Assembly: GCA_013399855.1 (NCBI GenBank)
Contig: VXAY01006826.1
Location: 1-64,000 of the forward strand
Origin: Oxyruncus cristatus
Taxonomy: Eukaryota > Chordata > Aves > Passeriformes > Cotingidae
Direction of reading: 5' to 3'
DNA: 64,000 nt
Below the pieces are notes generated by a model that had not been told where the DNA came from, did not search any database, and saw only the letters and a list, made by a program, of their open reading frames with translations. Of this stretch, positions 1 through 12,099 are shown in pieces (the stretch's first letter is position 1; each line of letters begins with the position of its first letter). Made by a program: the position numbers and the translations under genes.

Positions 1-2960
1 ATAAGGAAGAGAAATGTGGGCAGGAACATTCCCAGAAGTTTTAATTTGCTTTGAATGAAAAATATCTTCAAAAAGATCTGGAAAGTTTAAAATATAATAT
101 TGAGATGTCAGAATGATGACATTTGTGGTACTGTTAATGTGAATCAATATCAGAGTGATGTAATGTCAGTACAAGTTATCCTACTACGAAAATAAACAGA
201 CCAGAAAATTTAAGACCTAATTATGTTGTGTGTGGAAAGCCTGAAGCAAGAGATACAAAGAAAAGGTGAGTTGGTCCTGTATCCATAAATGAGGCCTAAA
301 TCAAGGAGACAAAGAAACATAAAAGCTGTAAAAAAAATATACTACTTAGGGTCTCTTCCTCCTCTTCCGAGCATCCATAGCCAAGAATAACACTGATTCC
401 CTTCCCAGACAGAACAGAGTTCACCACAAGAAAGGAGAAGATAAAAAGGAGGTGGGTCTATGAGTCCTCTCTGACTGGAAAAATTCTGAGACATCCAGAG
501 TCTCTCTGACCCAGACATATATCAGAGCCTCATGCCATGAGTACTTTCAACTGGGGAAATCTGCTGACCTAATAGTACATTTAGATGAGGGGAAAGAAGG
601 TTGCAGAAGAACATACAAGTGCAAATAATGTCAGATGCAGCGAGGATGCAAGGTAGGATGCAGTAAGAATTAGGATCTTCACATGTAGTATTAAGCTTTT
701 AGGCAACAGATAGCTAATTCTGCTGAGGAGAGAACTTTCAGCCAGAGAGAGCCACTGAGACCTTTCCTCATTTAAGACCAATAGTCTGAAAAGATGTCAG
801 GACTTATAACTGTGTTTGTGTGGCTCATTCCCAAACCCAGCTCACACGCTCTGATTATCCACAGAGCCAGGTGTACCACATGGTTGAAAACAGCAGAGGA
901 CACAGATGGACTTGGATGGAAATACCATTCCTACCTGAACTGTTACCAAGAATAGTGGGAACACAACCCAGAAGATCAGAAACCAATATTAGGTGTAAAT
1001 TTTAAAATTGTGAGAATTCCCAAATGTACTATAAAAATGGTTGAACTGCATTGATATTAGTGGATCAGGATCCATTTGACTATAAGAAAAAGTCAGCAAG
1101 CGTGCTAGAGTAAAAAATTATGATGCAGCCTAAATGTTATATAGCAGAGAATCATTAAAGAATCTAAATGTTACACATCAGAGAAACATTAAAGTAGAAT
1201 AGGAAACTGTTGGAAGAGCTAAAGAGAAGACTACGAGGTATACACTTTACCTGTTTTAGTATTTTACGGAAGTTTAACTGGGGAGTTTTCTAGCTTCATA
1301 ACTGGAAGAGAACTTTATATAAGACCAGGCAATGGTTGCAGATACATGTGGTTGAATAACAAAACCATCAGAAAGTATTTTGATATGTTCTGCAAAGCAC
1401 TACAGAGGTAAAAAAGATCTATACAATTGTTTACTACTTATGTAAACTTAATTAAGCTGAACTCAAGAATTTGTACTAAAGCAAACAGTTTAGGCCTTGG
1501 GCTGAAAATGTACAGCCAAGTGCTTATTATATTTATTATCTCCTCAGTGCTCTTTTTAGTTTCCCTTCCCTTCTGCCTCCTGCTATGCATCCTCAGCAAT
1601 TTTTAGCTTTATTTTTTTCACTTGAAAAAACTAAATTTGGGAATTTTATAAATAAGTAAACCAAAACCCTACACAATTCTACAAGAGTGTTCTTTGATGA
1701 AAAGACACACACACACACCCTACCATCAATTTTCTCTTATTGTCCTGTGGACTTCTATAAACAGTTTGCTGTTCAGGTAGACATTTTCAGGGGGAGTTAT
1801 AAAAAAAGAGAGAGATGATTTAGGAAGCTGTAGGGCATGTTCACCATATGGCATACCCAAAGGATACACTAGAAAGTCAATAAAGCGCAACTCATCATGT
1901 AATACTGCTGTATTAAGCACATCTCATTGCCTCCACTTGTAGCAGAGTCCTGAATCAGAAAACATGAGTTAATGCATACATGACAGTTTTCATTCTCCAA
2001 GTATTCCATAGCAAAATTCATTTCTAAGTAATAAAATAAGAATGTGCAAGGAGGACAAAAACTTTCTTAAGCATATCAAATAGTGACATTTTCTGTTCCT
2101 AAATGGTTTCCAAGTTTGGTAACATGCAGGCCACACAGTGCAAAAAGCTAAGGGTACTCCCCCAGAGTCTAAGTTGCTGTCTGAAGCCTCAGCTTTCTCA
2201 TTCAACATATGATCAACTATTGCCCTGTACTATAAGCAGAATACAATCCAAGTGCTTGTAAGGCCTTTGTACTTCTGTACATGCACATAGATGGTACAAG
2301 GTACCTGAGAGTCTGGCCTAGAAATCTATCTATTCTGAAGTTGCCTAAAATCCTTTGCTCACTCTCTGTGGAGCCCAGAATGAAAATAAAAGCTTTTAGC
2401 TTTGCTTCTTTTTTTCAGATATCTCCACTACCAACCACTGTTAAAGCTTCACACAGTGAAGTACCTGAAAAATCTCTGCTGAAACTCTATGATTTAGGAA
2501 AGAGGCAAAAGAGAAAAAAACAATGAAAGAAGGAAGGAGAAAGACATCCCACTTCCACTGTCTGAAAAAGAGGAGCAAGGTGGGATTAAAGCTCAGATGA
2601 GAAAGTTCAGACAAAAAGCACAACTGACAGATAATACAGGTTCCTCATGCATTAAAGCATATGTGTTTGCTGGCTGATTTTTAGCAGTTGCTTCTGCAAG
2701 AGCAACCTCTTGCCACTGCTTTACCAACCAATGGCTAAAGACAAAAACAGCATCCATCACCTGCACAGAAAGCTCCCTTCTGCTTATCACCAGGGCTCCT
2801 TGTGCTACAGCTCTGGAGGGTGAGTACTCTAGGCTATTTACTCTTAGATAGATTGAACTATATTCAGGTACCACTCACAAGAGGGCTGATAGAAAAAAAA
2901 GCACAAAGGCTTTGGTTCAGCAGTAATGAGGCTTACAGGTAAGCATTCACCATCTTTTGT
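1..2960. other. AT-rich non-coding DNA, no gene recognised
   Basis: No repeat family or protein domain is recognisable here on either strand. All open frames are under 95 codons and look like chance. The only structure I see is a short (AC)n run at 1705-1718. This is an inference from reading, without any homology search. Confidence 0.5.
1705..1718. repeat. (AC)7 microsatellite
   Basis: Seven uninterrupted AC dinucleotides, followed by a short C run. It is too short to be more than a minor simple repeat. Confidence 0.85.
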
Positions 2961-2962
2961 TT

Positions 2963-3806
2963 TCATAGAAATGTAGAAGCATAGAATGGTTTTAGTTGGA
3001 AGGGAGCCCTCTGCCATGGAGAGGGATGCCACACACTAGGCCAGGTTGCTCAAATCCCAATCCAACCAGCCCTTGAAAACTTCCAGGAATGGGGCATCCA
3101 TCACTTCTCTGGGCAAAGTGTTTCAGTTTCTCTCCACTCTCACAGTGAATAATTTCTTTCTAATATCTAATCTAACCCTACCCCCTTTCAGTTTAAAGCC
3201 ATTAACTCTTGTTTTATCACTACATGTCCTTCTAAAAAGTCCCTCGCTGCCTCTCCTGTAGGACCCCTTCAGTTGCTGAAAGGCTACTATAACATCTCCC
3301 CGAAGTCTTCTCCAGGCTTAACAACCCCAGCTTCATAGAGAGGTGCTTCAGCCCTCTGATCATCTTGCTGGCCCTTCTTTGGACCTGCTCCAACAGGCTT
3401 ATGTCCCTCCTGTGCAGGGGACCCCAGTACTGCAGATGGGATCTAATCAGAGCAGAGCAGAGAGGCAGAATCACCTCCCTTGACCTTCTGACCATGCTGC
3501 TTTTGATGCAGCCCAGGATAGCATTGGCTTTCTGGGTAGCAAAAGTACATTGCCTAGTTTTGTTGAGTTTTTCATCCACCAACACTCCAAAGTCCTTCTC
3601 CTCAGGGTTGCTCTAAATCCATTTTCCATCCAGCCTGTATTTGTTCTTGGAAGTGCCCTGGCCCATGTGCAAGACCTTGTGCCAGACCTGAACTTTATGA
3701 GGTTCCTATAGGCCCACATCCTAAGCCTGTCAAAGTCCCTTCCCTCCAGCATGTTGACCACACCACACAGCTTGGTGTCATCAGCAAACTTGATGAGGCA
3801 CATGAA
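2963..3806 (-). mobile_element. CR1 LINE, 5'-truncated, minus strand
   Basis: The left edge is the reverse complement of a CR1 3' end: degraded copies of the terminal 8-bp ATTCTATG-type repeat, followed by the usual run equivalent to 'ggttggaaggga'. Reading leftwards on the minus strand, the copy carries the C-terminal part of the ORF2 reverse transcriptase and the 3' UTR. At its right edge is the catalytic segment KFADDTKLCG (3770-3799 region), so the FADD box itself is kept. Frames are broken: two overlapping minus-strand open frames (3471-3803 and 3232-3585) share one protein by frameshift. CR1 copies normally truncate at the 5' end, as here. It is a dead copy. Confidence 0.93.
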
Positions 3807-6099
3807 ATCCCAATTGTTTTATTTGTGTTTATACTTGTCTTATTTTATTTTTCCTTCACCTTTAAATATCTAAATTGTCATTATTCAGTTCCATTCTAAT
3901 TCAAAATCTACACCACAAATCAAAATGGGATGTAATTATAAACTTTTAGTATCATTATGAAATTAAATGATAAGAACAACTTATGAAACAGGATGGAGTT
4001 TTGATAGAAATCAGTTACAAATGTAAAATTGATCACTAATTGGCCAAAACTTCACAGATAATCAACCTAATAACAGCTAATCAAACAAGAGTTACAAGTT
4101 AAACAAATAAATCCTTCCCTCACAGTCCCTCCTTTTGAGACCCTGCTCACTATTAAATGTGACTCTGTTCACTGGTCATTTAACACACCAGACATTTTTA
4201 GAGTTCATCCTTGCTCAAATTGTAGAGACTTGAGACTGATTTCATAAAACAAAGCCTTCAGCACCAGTGACTCTTGTCACAGCACATTACCTCTTCAGTA
4301 GTACTGGCACAGCTGTCTAAGAGGCTTTGTTGTGAACCAGACCAAGGCATTGATCCAGCTGGAAATAATCCCATGGATTTTTTTTTTTCTATTTTTTTCA
4401 TTCAAGTCAGATCACTTTCTCCCTCTAGATAACAGCAGAAGTGGGAACATGCAGGGAGGTGGCAGACATCCACTGCCTGGTACTTCAGAAATGCTAGGCT
4501 ACAGCCTAGAAACTTACTTTTGAAGTCTTGTTCCTTTTAAACAGTTGTAGGTAATACATGCAGAAGCAGTTGTAGATACTCAGAATTTAAAACATGTCCC
4601 AGAATCTCTATACTTTGGAATGAAGTACATGATATAGCCTTAAATCTGTGCACAACTGTACTTCCACACAAGATTGAATTATAGAACATTGATAATGTTG
4701 AGATTTTTTTTTTTTCCCCCAATTGCATCTTCCATTTTCCCCTCTGTACCACTGATTTTACAGCAGCTAGGCTCAGGCTGTTGAACACTCTGCACTCTGT
4801 CTCCACTTAACGGAGGAGAACATGGGTGCGTTCAGTGTGCTCTGCTACCTGCAGCCTTGAACCAGACCATCCATGCTCAACTTGGAAAAGCTGAGCTGTA
4901 ACAGATTGTGCTGGCCCACCTCAGTTTATCCAGGGCACTTCATTGAGAACTTACACCTATAATTAGGGGCCCTGTGTGCAGCAAACTCCAAGCCTGAGCT
5001 CAGATGAGCAATAATAAGCGGAAGTTGAAGGATTTATAATAAACGGTTGTGAGGAAATCTGTCTCGAGAACAGGTACTTAACTGACAGGATAGACATGCT
5101 GAGAGTTCTTCTGCTGTGAGCAGTTTGTTCCTGCAACACTCAGTTATTGCTTTAGGGGACTTTAAATATAATTTTTTGTGGCCCAGATGATCACGAGTAT
5201 TCAGGCACATACAAGAAATGTAAGCTTTCCACAGTGCTATTTCACTGAGACACAGACGGAGCTGTATGATTTATTTGGAGTCACCCAAGGATACAGCAGC
5301 AATCAACCTCACCAGGCCTATTCCCCAAAGCACAGCCAACCTTCATAATAGATGGTGACTAAGTACACAGTCAGTGTGGGGAGTAGAAATGGATTCCTCC
5401 TCTGGATTCTGTTTATTTCTATATACAATTTACATGGCTAACAGCTTGTTATGGGGTTGATGATTCATTGAGATGTTTTACTAGATCATACCTGCAGTAT
5501 AACTTGAACTGTGGGTGCAACTAGAGTGTCAGTGAGGCTGGTGAGCTGACTATACTTTGGCTAACTTGTTGGCATTTCAAATACAGGATTTCTAAACCCT
5601 AGGATCTGATTCAGTGGCAGGTGGCAGAAAGCTCTGCATAGAGATTCAGTATTTTGCTAAGTTTGGGAACATACTAATCTAAACAATGACGAAAAAGGCA
5701 AAAAATTGTTGACTGTGACTTAAGTTCTGTAAGACCCCAGGGTCTTCTCACAAGCTCATCAAAGGGGTTTTACACCAAAAAGATACAAAGCCTCAAAAAT
5801 CCACTCATGATTTTTTTTTAAAGGGGCCTTCAGTTCTTTTATACCTTGAGGCAATGTACAGAAAAAATGCTATGGTGCTTTTCAAGGGGTCAAAATAACA
5901 CACTTTTACTGGCAAACTTTGGACAATAAGGGAACTTAGCAAAAGTTTAAAACAGGCATTCAATCAATATAAATCATTTCACAAAGCATTGATTTATCGA
6001 GTTCCAACCCATCCAGGTTTAAGTTATCCAAGAATCAAGAAAAGGAAATTAGGAGAAGGAGAAGAAGTAAAGAAAGAGAGGGAGAGAAAGAGAGAATTA
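3807..6099. other. Non-coding stretch, nothing recognised
   Basis: AT-rich single-copy-looking DNA without a recognisable gene or repeat family. T runs lie at about 4379-4396 and 4706-4716, and a purine-rich (GA) tract at 6038-6096 borders the possible LTR to its right. Confidence 0.45.
6038..6096. repeat. GA-rich purine tract
   Basis: Almost pure A/G over about 59 bases, with AGAGAG-type repeats towards the right end. On the minus strand it is a long polypyrimidine run directly downstream of the putative LTR at 6100-6430. Confidence 0.8.
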
Positions 6100-6430
6100 T
6101 AGCTACAGCCTTAGGTCCAGCATAGAACCAGCCACCAGAAGTCCAAGAACAGGGCCACGACCACGCAGAGGTCGTGTGGTGCTGGCTTTATTTGCTCTGG
6201 ACTCCTGTGGCCACCCTCCCCCAGGTTGGGTTTTCAGTCTGCTAGCCATTCTGAGGCTGAGTTAGGGGCTCAGGGGGGTGTAGTGTGGGGCAGTGCTCCC
6301 GGTGTGCCGGTGACTGGTAGCTGCACTTATAGGCTCTCAAGAAGGTGGGATTATGAGGGACAGAACACCATTCCACCTTGGCAGAGCCCGATCTGTCCCC
6401 TCACACACACACAGAGTTGTTTAGAGGCAG
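6100..6430 (-). mobile_element. Possible degraded LTR, minus strand
   Basis: This block is clearly more GC-rich than its flanks. On the minus strand it has the order expected of a retroviral LTR core: a TATA-like CCTATAAG (6333-6326), about 135 bases later an AATAAA polyadenylation signal (6192-6187), then a GC-rich region containing a hairpin (CCACGAC paired with GTCGTGTGG, 6155-6179), then pyrimidine-rich DNA. I could not find convincing TG...CA ends or a target-site duplication, and I do not recognise the family. It could instead be a promoter- or 3'UTR-like stretch of a processed transcript. The boundaries are approximate. Confidence 0.4.
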
Positions 6431-7934
6431 TAATAACTTTAATAACTTTTTCCAGTCCCTCACATGCTCATAGTCTAAAGATGACATCACGTCACTGAAA
6501 CCATGTAGGCAGTGCTCACAGCACCTCAACTGCCTGGCTTTATCTGCACTTGATCTTTTAAATCTCATTGATCATGATCTCAGCACAAGTTCTTGTTTGC
6601 ATAAAGATATTTTATACAACTTGACCATGACAAAGGTCTTGTACCTTTCATTGGCACCTGCTGTAAGATTGTTTTGAATTGGCAGTGCAGACTAGAAAGA
6701 TCTCAAGATAAATGGGATTCAGATTCCCACTCTGCCCTGTTTACTGTGCTCTTGAACATGTGTTGTGAAGCCTATAATGGTTTGCCGTAACAACCAATCC
6801 ACTGTGTAACGGGTGATGAATGAGTTATAATATTTTACTGCTCCTGGCTAAGTACATGAAGTGCCATGTGCAGTGAGCATATTTCAGGATTTATTCAAGT
6901 ACGAGCATTGAAACACTCATGTTCTTTGCAGGAGGCAAGAGGAAATAACAACTTTGATTTTTTTTAGTAAAACTGAAGCATTCTTTGAAAAGGTTTGCTC
7001 CGGTTTTACCATTTTGAAGTATTAAGTATAATGTAGTTTGGCAGAGTTATGCTTTAATTGTATTCTAACATTTGCCACTATGTATAACTTCAGGGGAAGA
7101 GGACTGTTTGTGAGATTTTCCTTATAGATTGGATGTATTGCAAGCTTCAGGGGCCCATGTCAAAGAAGAAGGAGGAGTGACAGGAGACCAGTGACAGGAT
7201 CTGCCAGGAACTGGACAACCCATCAGGCTTCTGCTTCTGCTGTGGGGTTTCTCCACACACATTTGACTTAGGTCTGTGGTGTATCACTGAGATATCATTG
7301 CTGACACTAACACCTACTTACCCCAGGTTGCTCTCTGCCATTTAGTTTCCCTTCTGTTAAAGAGGGTGGGTTTTTCCAGGCAAAGAAACTGCCCTATACT
7401 TGTCCTATAGTAATAATGTTAGAGGACAATTGTACTATTCTGGTATTGATAATTGTAAAAATATATGGGCTGATGCAGTGACCACAACTTGTCCTCCCAC
7501 GTATTTTAACTGAGAGGTTTCTCCTAATCTCAACATCTTCATTCACAAGACTCAGCTGCATTAAGAAAGAAACACTCTTCTAAGCTCTCTTCTTGCTTTA
7601 CATCATCAGATTTCCATTAAAAGTTGACATTTGGCTGATTTTCACCCACAGTAGAAAGTTACAATCACCCTATCCCTACCAATCCATCCCTCTTACCCCT
7701 GTTTGAGTCAACACCAGGATGCTGACACAGTGGAACTTCATGACAGGCTGCTTCCTGGTGATTTTCCTATTGGTCCCCGTCATCAGCAGAATTTAATCTA
7801 TGTGAAAGTCAAACAACAGGGAAGTTCAGCAATTACAGAGGAGAAAAAAGGCAAAACAAAACAACCTCACTACAGCAAAACAAACAAAACAAAATCCAGT
7901 CTTTTTTGTGTTTCCTATATTGACACAAATACTG
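6431..7934. other. Non-coding stretch, nothing recognised
   Basis: AT-rich DNA with an A-rich, AAAC-like section near 7850-7900 just upstream of the next CR1. The open frame starting at 7703 runs into the CR1 in the wrong frame and is not a gene. Confidence 0.45.
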
Positions 7935-9056
7935 ATAACCTTATAAGGCCTTCAACACAGACACATCCAACATCCTTATCTCCAAATTGGAGAGACATGG
8001 ATTTAAAGGATAGATTATTTGGTGGATATGAAATTGTCAGGATGGGCACAGCCAGAGAGTTGTGATCAATGGCTCAGTGTCCACGTGGAGGCTGATGACA
8101 AGGCTCCGTCTTAGGACCAGTGCTCTTCAGTATCTTTATCAATGACAGAAAAAGTGAGATCGAGTGCACCCTCAGCAAATTTACATGTGACATGAAGCTG
8201 AACATTGCAGATGACACCCTTGAAGGATGGGATACCATCCACGAGGACCTGAACAATCCTGAGAAGTGGGCCCATGAGAACATCATGAAGTTCAAAATGT
8301 ACAAGGCCAAGGTGCTGCACCTGAGTCAGGGTAATCCCAGACATCAGTAGTAGCTGGGAGAAGAAGTAATTCAGAGCAGCCCTGAGGAGAAGAACTTGGA
8401 GGTTCTCTTGGATGAAAAGCTGAACATGAGCCAACAGTGCATGCTCACAGCCCAGAAGGCCAACTGTATCGTGGGCTGCATCAAAAGAGGAGTGGCCGGC
8501 AGGCTGAGGAAGGTGATTCTGCCCGTCTGCTCTGCTCTTATGAGACCCCACTGGGAGTACTGCATCCAACTCTGGAGTCCTCAGCACAAGAAAGACATGG
8601 ACCTGTTGCAGCAAGTCCAGAGGGCCACTACAATAATCAGGGGGCTGGAGCACCTCTCCTACAAGCGCAGGTGGAGGCAGCTGTGGATGTTCAGCCTGGA
8701 GAAAAGAATGCTGCCAGAAGACCTCATTTGAGTCTTCCAGTGCCTAAAGAGGGCTTATAAAAAAGAGCAGGAGATATTTTAGATGAGCTGAGTGAGAGGA
8801 CAAGGGAGGACAATTTCAAACTAAAAGAAGAGATTAGATGTTGGGAAGAAATTATTTCCTGTGAGGGTAGTGAGGCACTGGAACAGGTTGCCCAGAGTAG
8901 TTGTGGATGCGCCATCCCTGGCAGTGTTCGAGGCCGGGTTGGATGGGGCTTTGAGCAACCTGGTCTAGTGTGTCACATCTCTGTTCGAGCCAGGGGCATT
9001 GGAACTAGATGATGTTTAAGATCCCTTCCAGCCCAAGCTGTTGTATGATTCTGTGG
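7935..9056 (+). mobile_element. CR1 LINE, 5'-truncated, plus strand
   Basis: The copy begins inside the reverse transcriptase at a sequence corresponding to the KAFDTVSHNI motif (here KAFNTDTSNI, near 7948). It runs through ORF2 and a full 3' UTR to a CR1 end at about 9056 (ttgtatgattctgtgg). The 3' tail belongs to the group ending 'aagatcccttccagccca', also common in chicken CR1. A deletion near 8100 removes the GVPQG segment and shifts the frame. The element is therefore a fossil with a normal CR1 3' terminus. Confidence 0.95.
8120..8731 (+). pseudogene. CR1 ORF2 reverse transcriptase remnant
   Basis: Two open segments in one frame (8120-8350 and 8396-8731) are separated by tandem TAG stops at 8348-8353. 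The first has FSIFINDRKSEIECTLSKF followed by TCDMKLN where the family has ADDTKL, so the catalytic FADD box is mutated to FTCD. The second carries the thumb/C-terminal signature: LDEKLNMSQQC, then GCIKRGVAGRLRKVILP, then a segment matching the family's LWSPQHKKDM and IRGLEHLSY. The N-terminal endonuclease and the fingers are missing because the element is truncated. It is non-functional. Confidence 0.9.
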
Positions 9057-9969
9057 GAGGTTGTATACTTCTCCTGATATCAGACAAATGTATTTGTGTT
9101 GTTTTAATCAGAGTAAACACTCATCCTCATCTAAACTATTGTGCAAGCTTAGCTTTAAGGGGGCTACACAGTCATCTTTTCCTCACACAATCAGAATGCC
9201 GGGAATCAGATTTTATGCTTCAGAAGTCAGGACTAGACATCAATAGATGGCTAAAAAGCAAAAGTGGTTGAAACAAAACTGCACCGTCAGCCACATTTGC
9301 TTCTTGATTCTGACTCTGCAAAGGACCGCATAACTTTACATAATTCAAGTATTTTCATTGAAGATGGTTATATGCATTGTCTTGCACAGTAAATTATAGA
9401 ACGTTGGCCAAAGTATACCTTTCTTGCCAATTAATCACACTGATATAATTTGAAGATGCTTTCTCCAATTTGTTTTTTCACCATCAACGAGAAGATGAGA
9501 GCTGGAAAAACATACTTAGCTAAGTGCTTTCTTATTGATTTATTTTACCTTACTAAAGCCTTTTTTGTTAATACAAAGTAAGAAATCACTTAAAATCTGT
9601 ATCAAAAAAATACAGAGTTACAGTAATATTTTTTTTAAATGATACTGCACAGATACTCCACTCTGCCTTTAATTCTGTGAAAAGAAGCTTATTTTGTATA
9701 GATGTTATATAGACTAAACCTTTGGCCTACAGGTATGGATGTTCAGAAAACACCACAGGCAACAACATATTTTTCTCCTCTTAACCTTGACCATGACAGC
9801 AGCAATTTCCTGTGTCTGTAAACAATATTAGAAGATGCCCTGGACAAAGTGTTGTCTACCAGGATTGGGTTAAAACCCATAGCATTACACAGTCAATTTC
9901 GGATATACAAGGTTTAAAAATGTATTCTGTTTGGAGCACAGAGCAAGAGAACAGCATGTGCTGAAGGCC
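9057..9969. other. Non-coding stretch, nothing recognised
   Basis: AT-rich DNA after the CR1 3' end. No gene or repeat was recognised. Small T and A runs lie near 9605-9640. Confidence 0.45.
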
Positions 9970-10600
9970 TGATGCTCCCAAAGTCAGTGAATCGTGACAA
10001 GAAATCAGAAGATATTGCAAGAAGCCTCTTGCTGAGCAGATCTCAGAGAGACTTGCTGCCTCTGTCCAAACCCAGCCTGCACCAACAGGCTCTGCAGCCT
10101 CTCCCTCACTGCCTCCATCAGGTCTCTGACTGCCTGCTTCCAAGGCCAGTTCCGATGTGGCACAGCTGTGCAACCTCACACTGACACCCAGTAGAAAGTG
10201 TAAGCCTGGCAGAAAAAGCTGTGAAAAGCTTTGCCTGGAGCCTCCTTCCCTTGTCTCAGGAGCTGCCCTTGTCCCACGCCTATACTGCAGCAGCATGGTA
10301 GCTGTTCTTGTGTCTGGCCCTGTTTCCTACTTATCCTGACATTACATTGCTGATTTCAACTTCCTGGCAGGATGTCAGACCTCCCTCATCACCACAGACT
10401 AGTGTCTCTGGACATGGCAGTGTGAGAAGCTGCCTCCATCCTCTCAGAGACCTTGGCCCAGATGGAACTCCTGAGGAAGGACACACCTGCCCTTGCCCCA
10501 GGTCCCAGATGCAGTTGGGGGCCAGGAGCTGTCCCAGCTGTCCAGGGGAGCAGCACTCTGGTTGCTGCACTGAGGGGGAACATACCAGACAACATATTTA
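9970..10600. other. GC-richer block, unidentified
   Basis: Noticeably more GC-rich than the flanks, with open frames on both strands (for example 9856-10296 minus and 10308-10634 plus), as GC-rich DNA often has. The inferred proteins are low-complexity (Pro, Ser, Leu, Cys) and match nothing I recognise. Possibilities are an old LTR, a pseudogene or a decayed CpG-rich element. The adjoining A-rich tract at 10609-10656 would fit the tail of a retroposed sequence on the plus strand, but that is only suggestive. Confidence 0.3.
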
Positions 10601-10608
10601 CATATCAG

Positions 10609-10656
10609 GAAGAGAAAATAGAAAAAAAAAATAGAAAAAAAAAAAAATAGAAAAAC
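10609..10656. repeat. A-rich tract (AAAATAG-type)
   Basis: A long adenine-rich run interrupted by short TAG/G units. It lies between the GC-rich block at 9970-10600 and a CR1 ORF2 fragment at 10700-11140. It could be a poly-A tail relic or simple-repeat expansion. Confidence 0.85.
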
Positions 10657-10699
10657 CTTCTTAAAGCAACTGGGAAAAACATTACAACCTCAAGCCCTG

Positions 10700-11140
10700 C
10701 CTTTCATAAGAGACTTTAACCATCTAGAAGGACAGCATGTCAGGGTATAAGTAATCCAGTTTCTGGAGTATGTTTGGGGCAGATTTTTGACATAGATTCT
10801 GTCTATGAGATTGGCAGATCTAATCTGCCAATTAAGATCCTGAAGCAAGTGAGGAGGGCAAATAAGACAATAATAGCCCTTGACATCATGTGAACATCCT
10901 CCATTCTCCAGGCACCTCTTCAGCAGGATCTTGTGGGAAGCTCTCCTAAAGAGCAAAGTTGCCCAGGAGACCTGTGCAGTTTTAAGGTGGATCCCCATGT
11001 GTGGGACAACAAGCAGCGTGTGACAGGAGACCAGAGTGGCTGAATGGGGCAGAGCATGAAATGTTCATAGTAGGTGAAGATGAAGTTAGAGACCATTTAA
11101 GTGAACTGGACATATACAAATACATGGGAACGAATGGGAA
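10700..11140 (+). mobile_element. Internal CR1 ORF2 fragment, no 3' end
   Basis: The block shows, in order, motifs from the region between endonuclease and reverse transcriptase. Near 10708 is RDFNHLE, matching the endonuclease GDFNxPD motif. After it come VIQFLEYV (family RRFLECV) and near 11028 RPEWLNG (family RPAWLNGEL). Near 11089 is EVRDHLSELDIYKYMG, matching the segment that leads into KSMGPDGIHP. Stops and deletions break all frames. No CR1 3' terminus follows, which is atypical for target-primed insertion and suggests later deletion. Assignment rests on motif order, not on an alignment. Confidence 0.65.
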
Positions 11141-11692
11141 ACTTGGAGGGTGATGAGGCTGCTCTCATTAAGACTGAATCTTCTAAGATTGAATCTTATC
11201 AAGTTTCAAATGTGTCAAAAATAAAACATGTAAAATATTCACAAGCAACCACAAATCCATGAGAGAAAGCAAGTACTCTAGAAAACCCAAGAATTCAAAT
11301 CTCAGTCATGAACTATTCTCACCAATGCCTTCTACAGAGCTTCTCCTTCCTTTTCAGAGCCCCTTTGGGTTATTTGAGCCTGCTTATTCAACTCTGTCTT
11401 GTCCCTCATGAACACTACTTATGAGTCAAGCCTCCATGACTGTTCCAGCTTGCTAGAGACAACCATACTGAAAACCACCTGGGTAGCTTCCCATTTGCTT
11501 TAATGGAGTGTATGAGTGAAGACATTCAAACAGTAACAATGGGTTAGGGCCAGACAGCCTACTGTGTTGTTAGGGTTGCACTAACTGATTGCAAAATAAT
11601 AATTTATCTCAAATACTTTGAGATAAAGATTACTTCTGACACAGATGAGTGTTTCGGGCTTATGACATAGAGTAATACTATGAATACGGGAC
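11141..11692. other. Non-coding stretch, nothing recognised
   Basis: No recognisable feature lies between the CR1 fragment and the solo LTR. Confidence 0.45.
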
Positions 11693-12099
11693 TGTTCCAG
11701 ACAGGACAGGGTTAATTTTTCTCATAGCCAGGAGGGGGCATGGCCAGGACCTGGACGTTGTTCCATACCACCTCACACCACTTCTGGTGAGGGGGAAGAG
11801 CTTGTTTCTGGGTCAGGGTATCTTAGCAGAGGGAGCGGTTGGGTATTGTCAGGGGTTTCCACAGGGCGTGAGCAGTTACATTTCTTTTCTTGTACTCAGG
11901 CATTAGTATTGTTGTTGTTACCGGTCTCTTTCTTATCTCATTGCTGGTTCCAGTAAATTGTTCTTATCTCTTTACCTTTTGTGCCTCCAGCCTGCTGCAG
12001 GAGAGGCGGAAGTAGAAGGAGAGTGAGTGGGCAGCACATGGTTTGGAGTAGTTTCAGTGGGAACACTAAATTGGAGAATACCAGTCCTAAACCATGACA
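11693..12099 (+). mobile_element. Solo LTR of an avian ERVL-like endogenous retrovirus
   Basis: The block starts TGTTCCAGACAGGACAGGG and ends CTAAACCATGACA, so it has TG...CA termini. The flanking five bases are gggac on the left and ggggc on the right, a possible 5-bp target-site duplication with one mismatch. Internal landmarks fit avian ERVL-type LTRs: 'cattagtattgttgttgtta' at about 11902, a polyadenylation-like AGTAAA (11952-11957) followed by TTGTTCTTATCTC, and the AAACCATGACA end. No internal retroviral genes flank it, so it is a solo LTR left by recombination between two LTRs. Exact ends are inferred from sequence pattern only. Confidence 0.78.

Noticed and set aside
8111..8653. 180-codon minus-strand open frame
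   Set aside because: It is the antisense shadow of the plus-strand CR1 ORF2 remnant.
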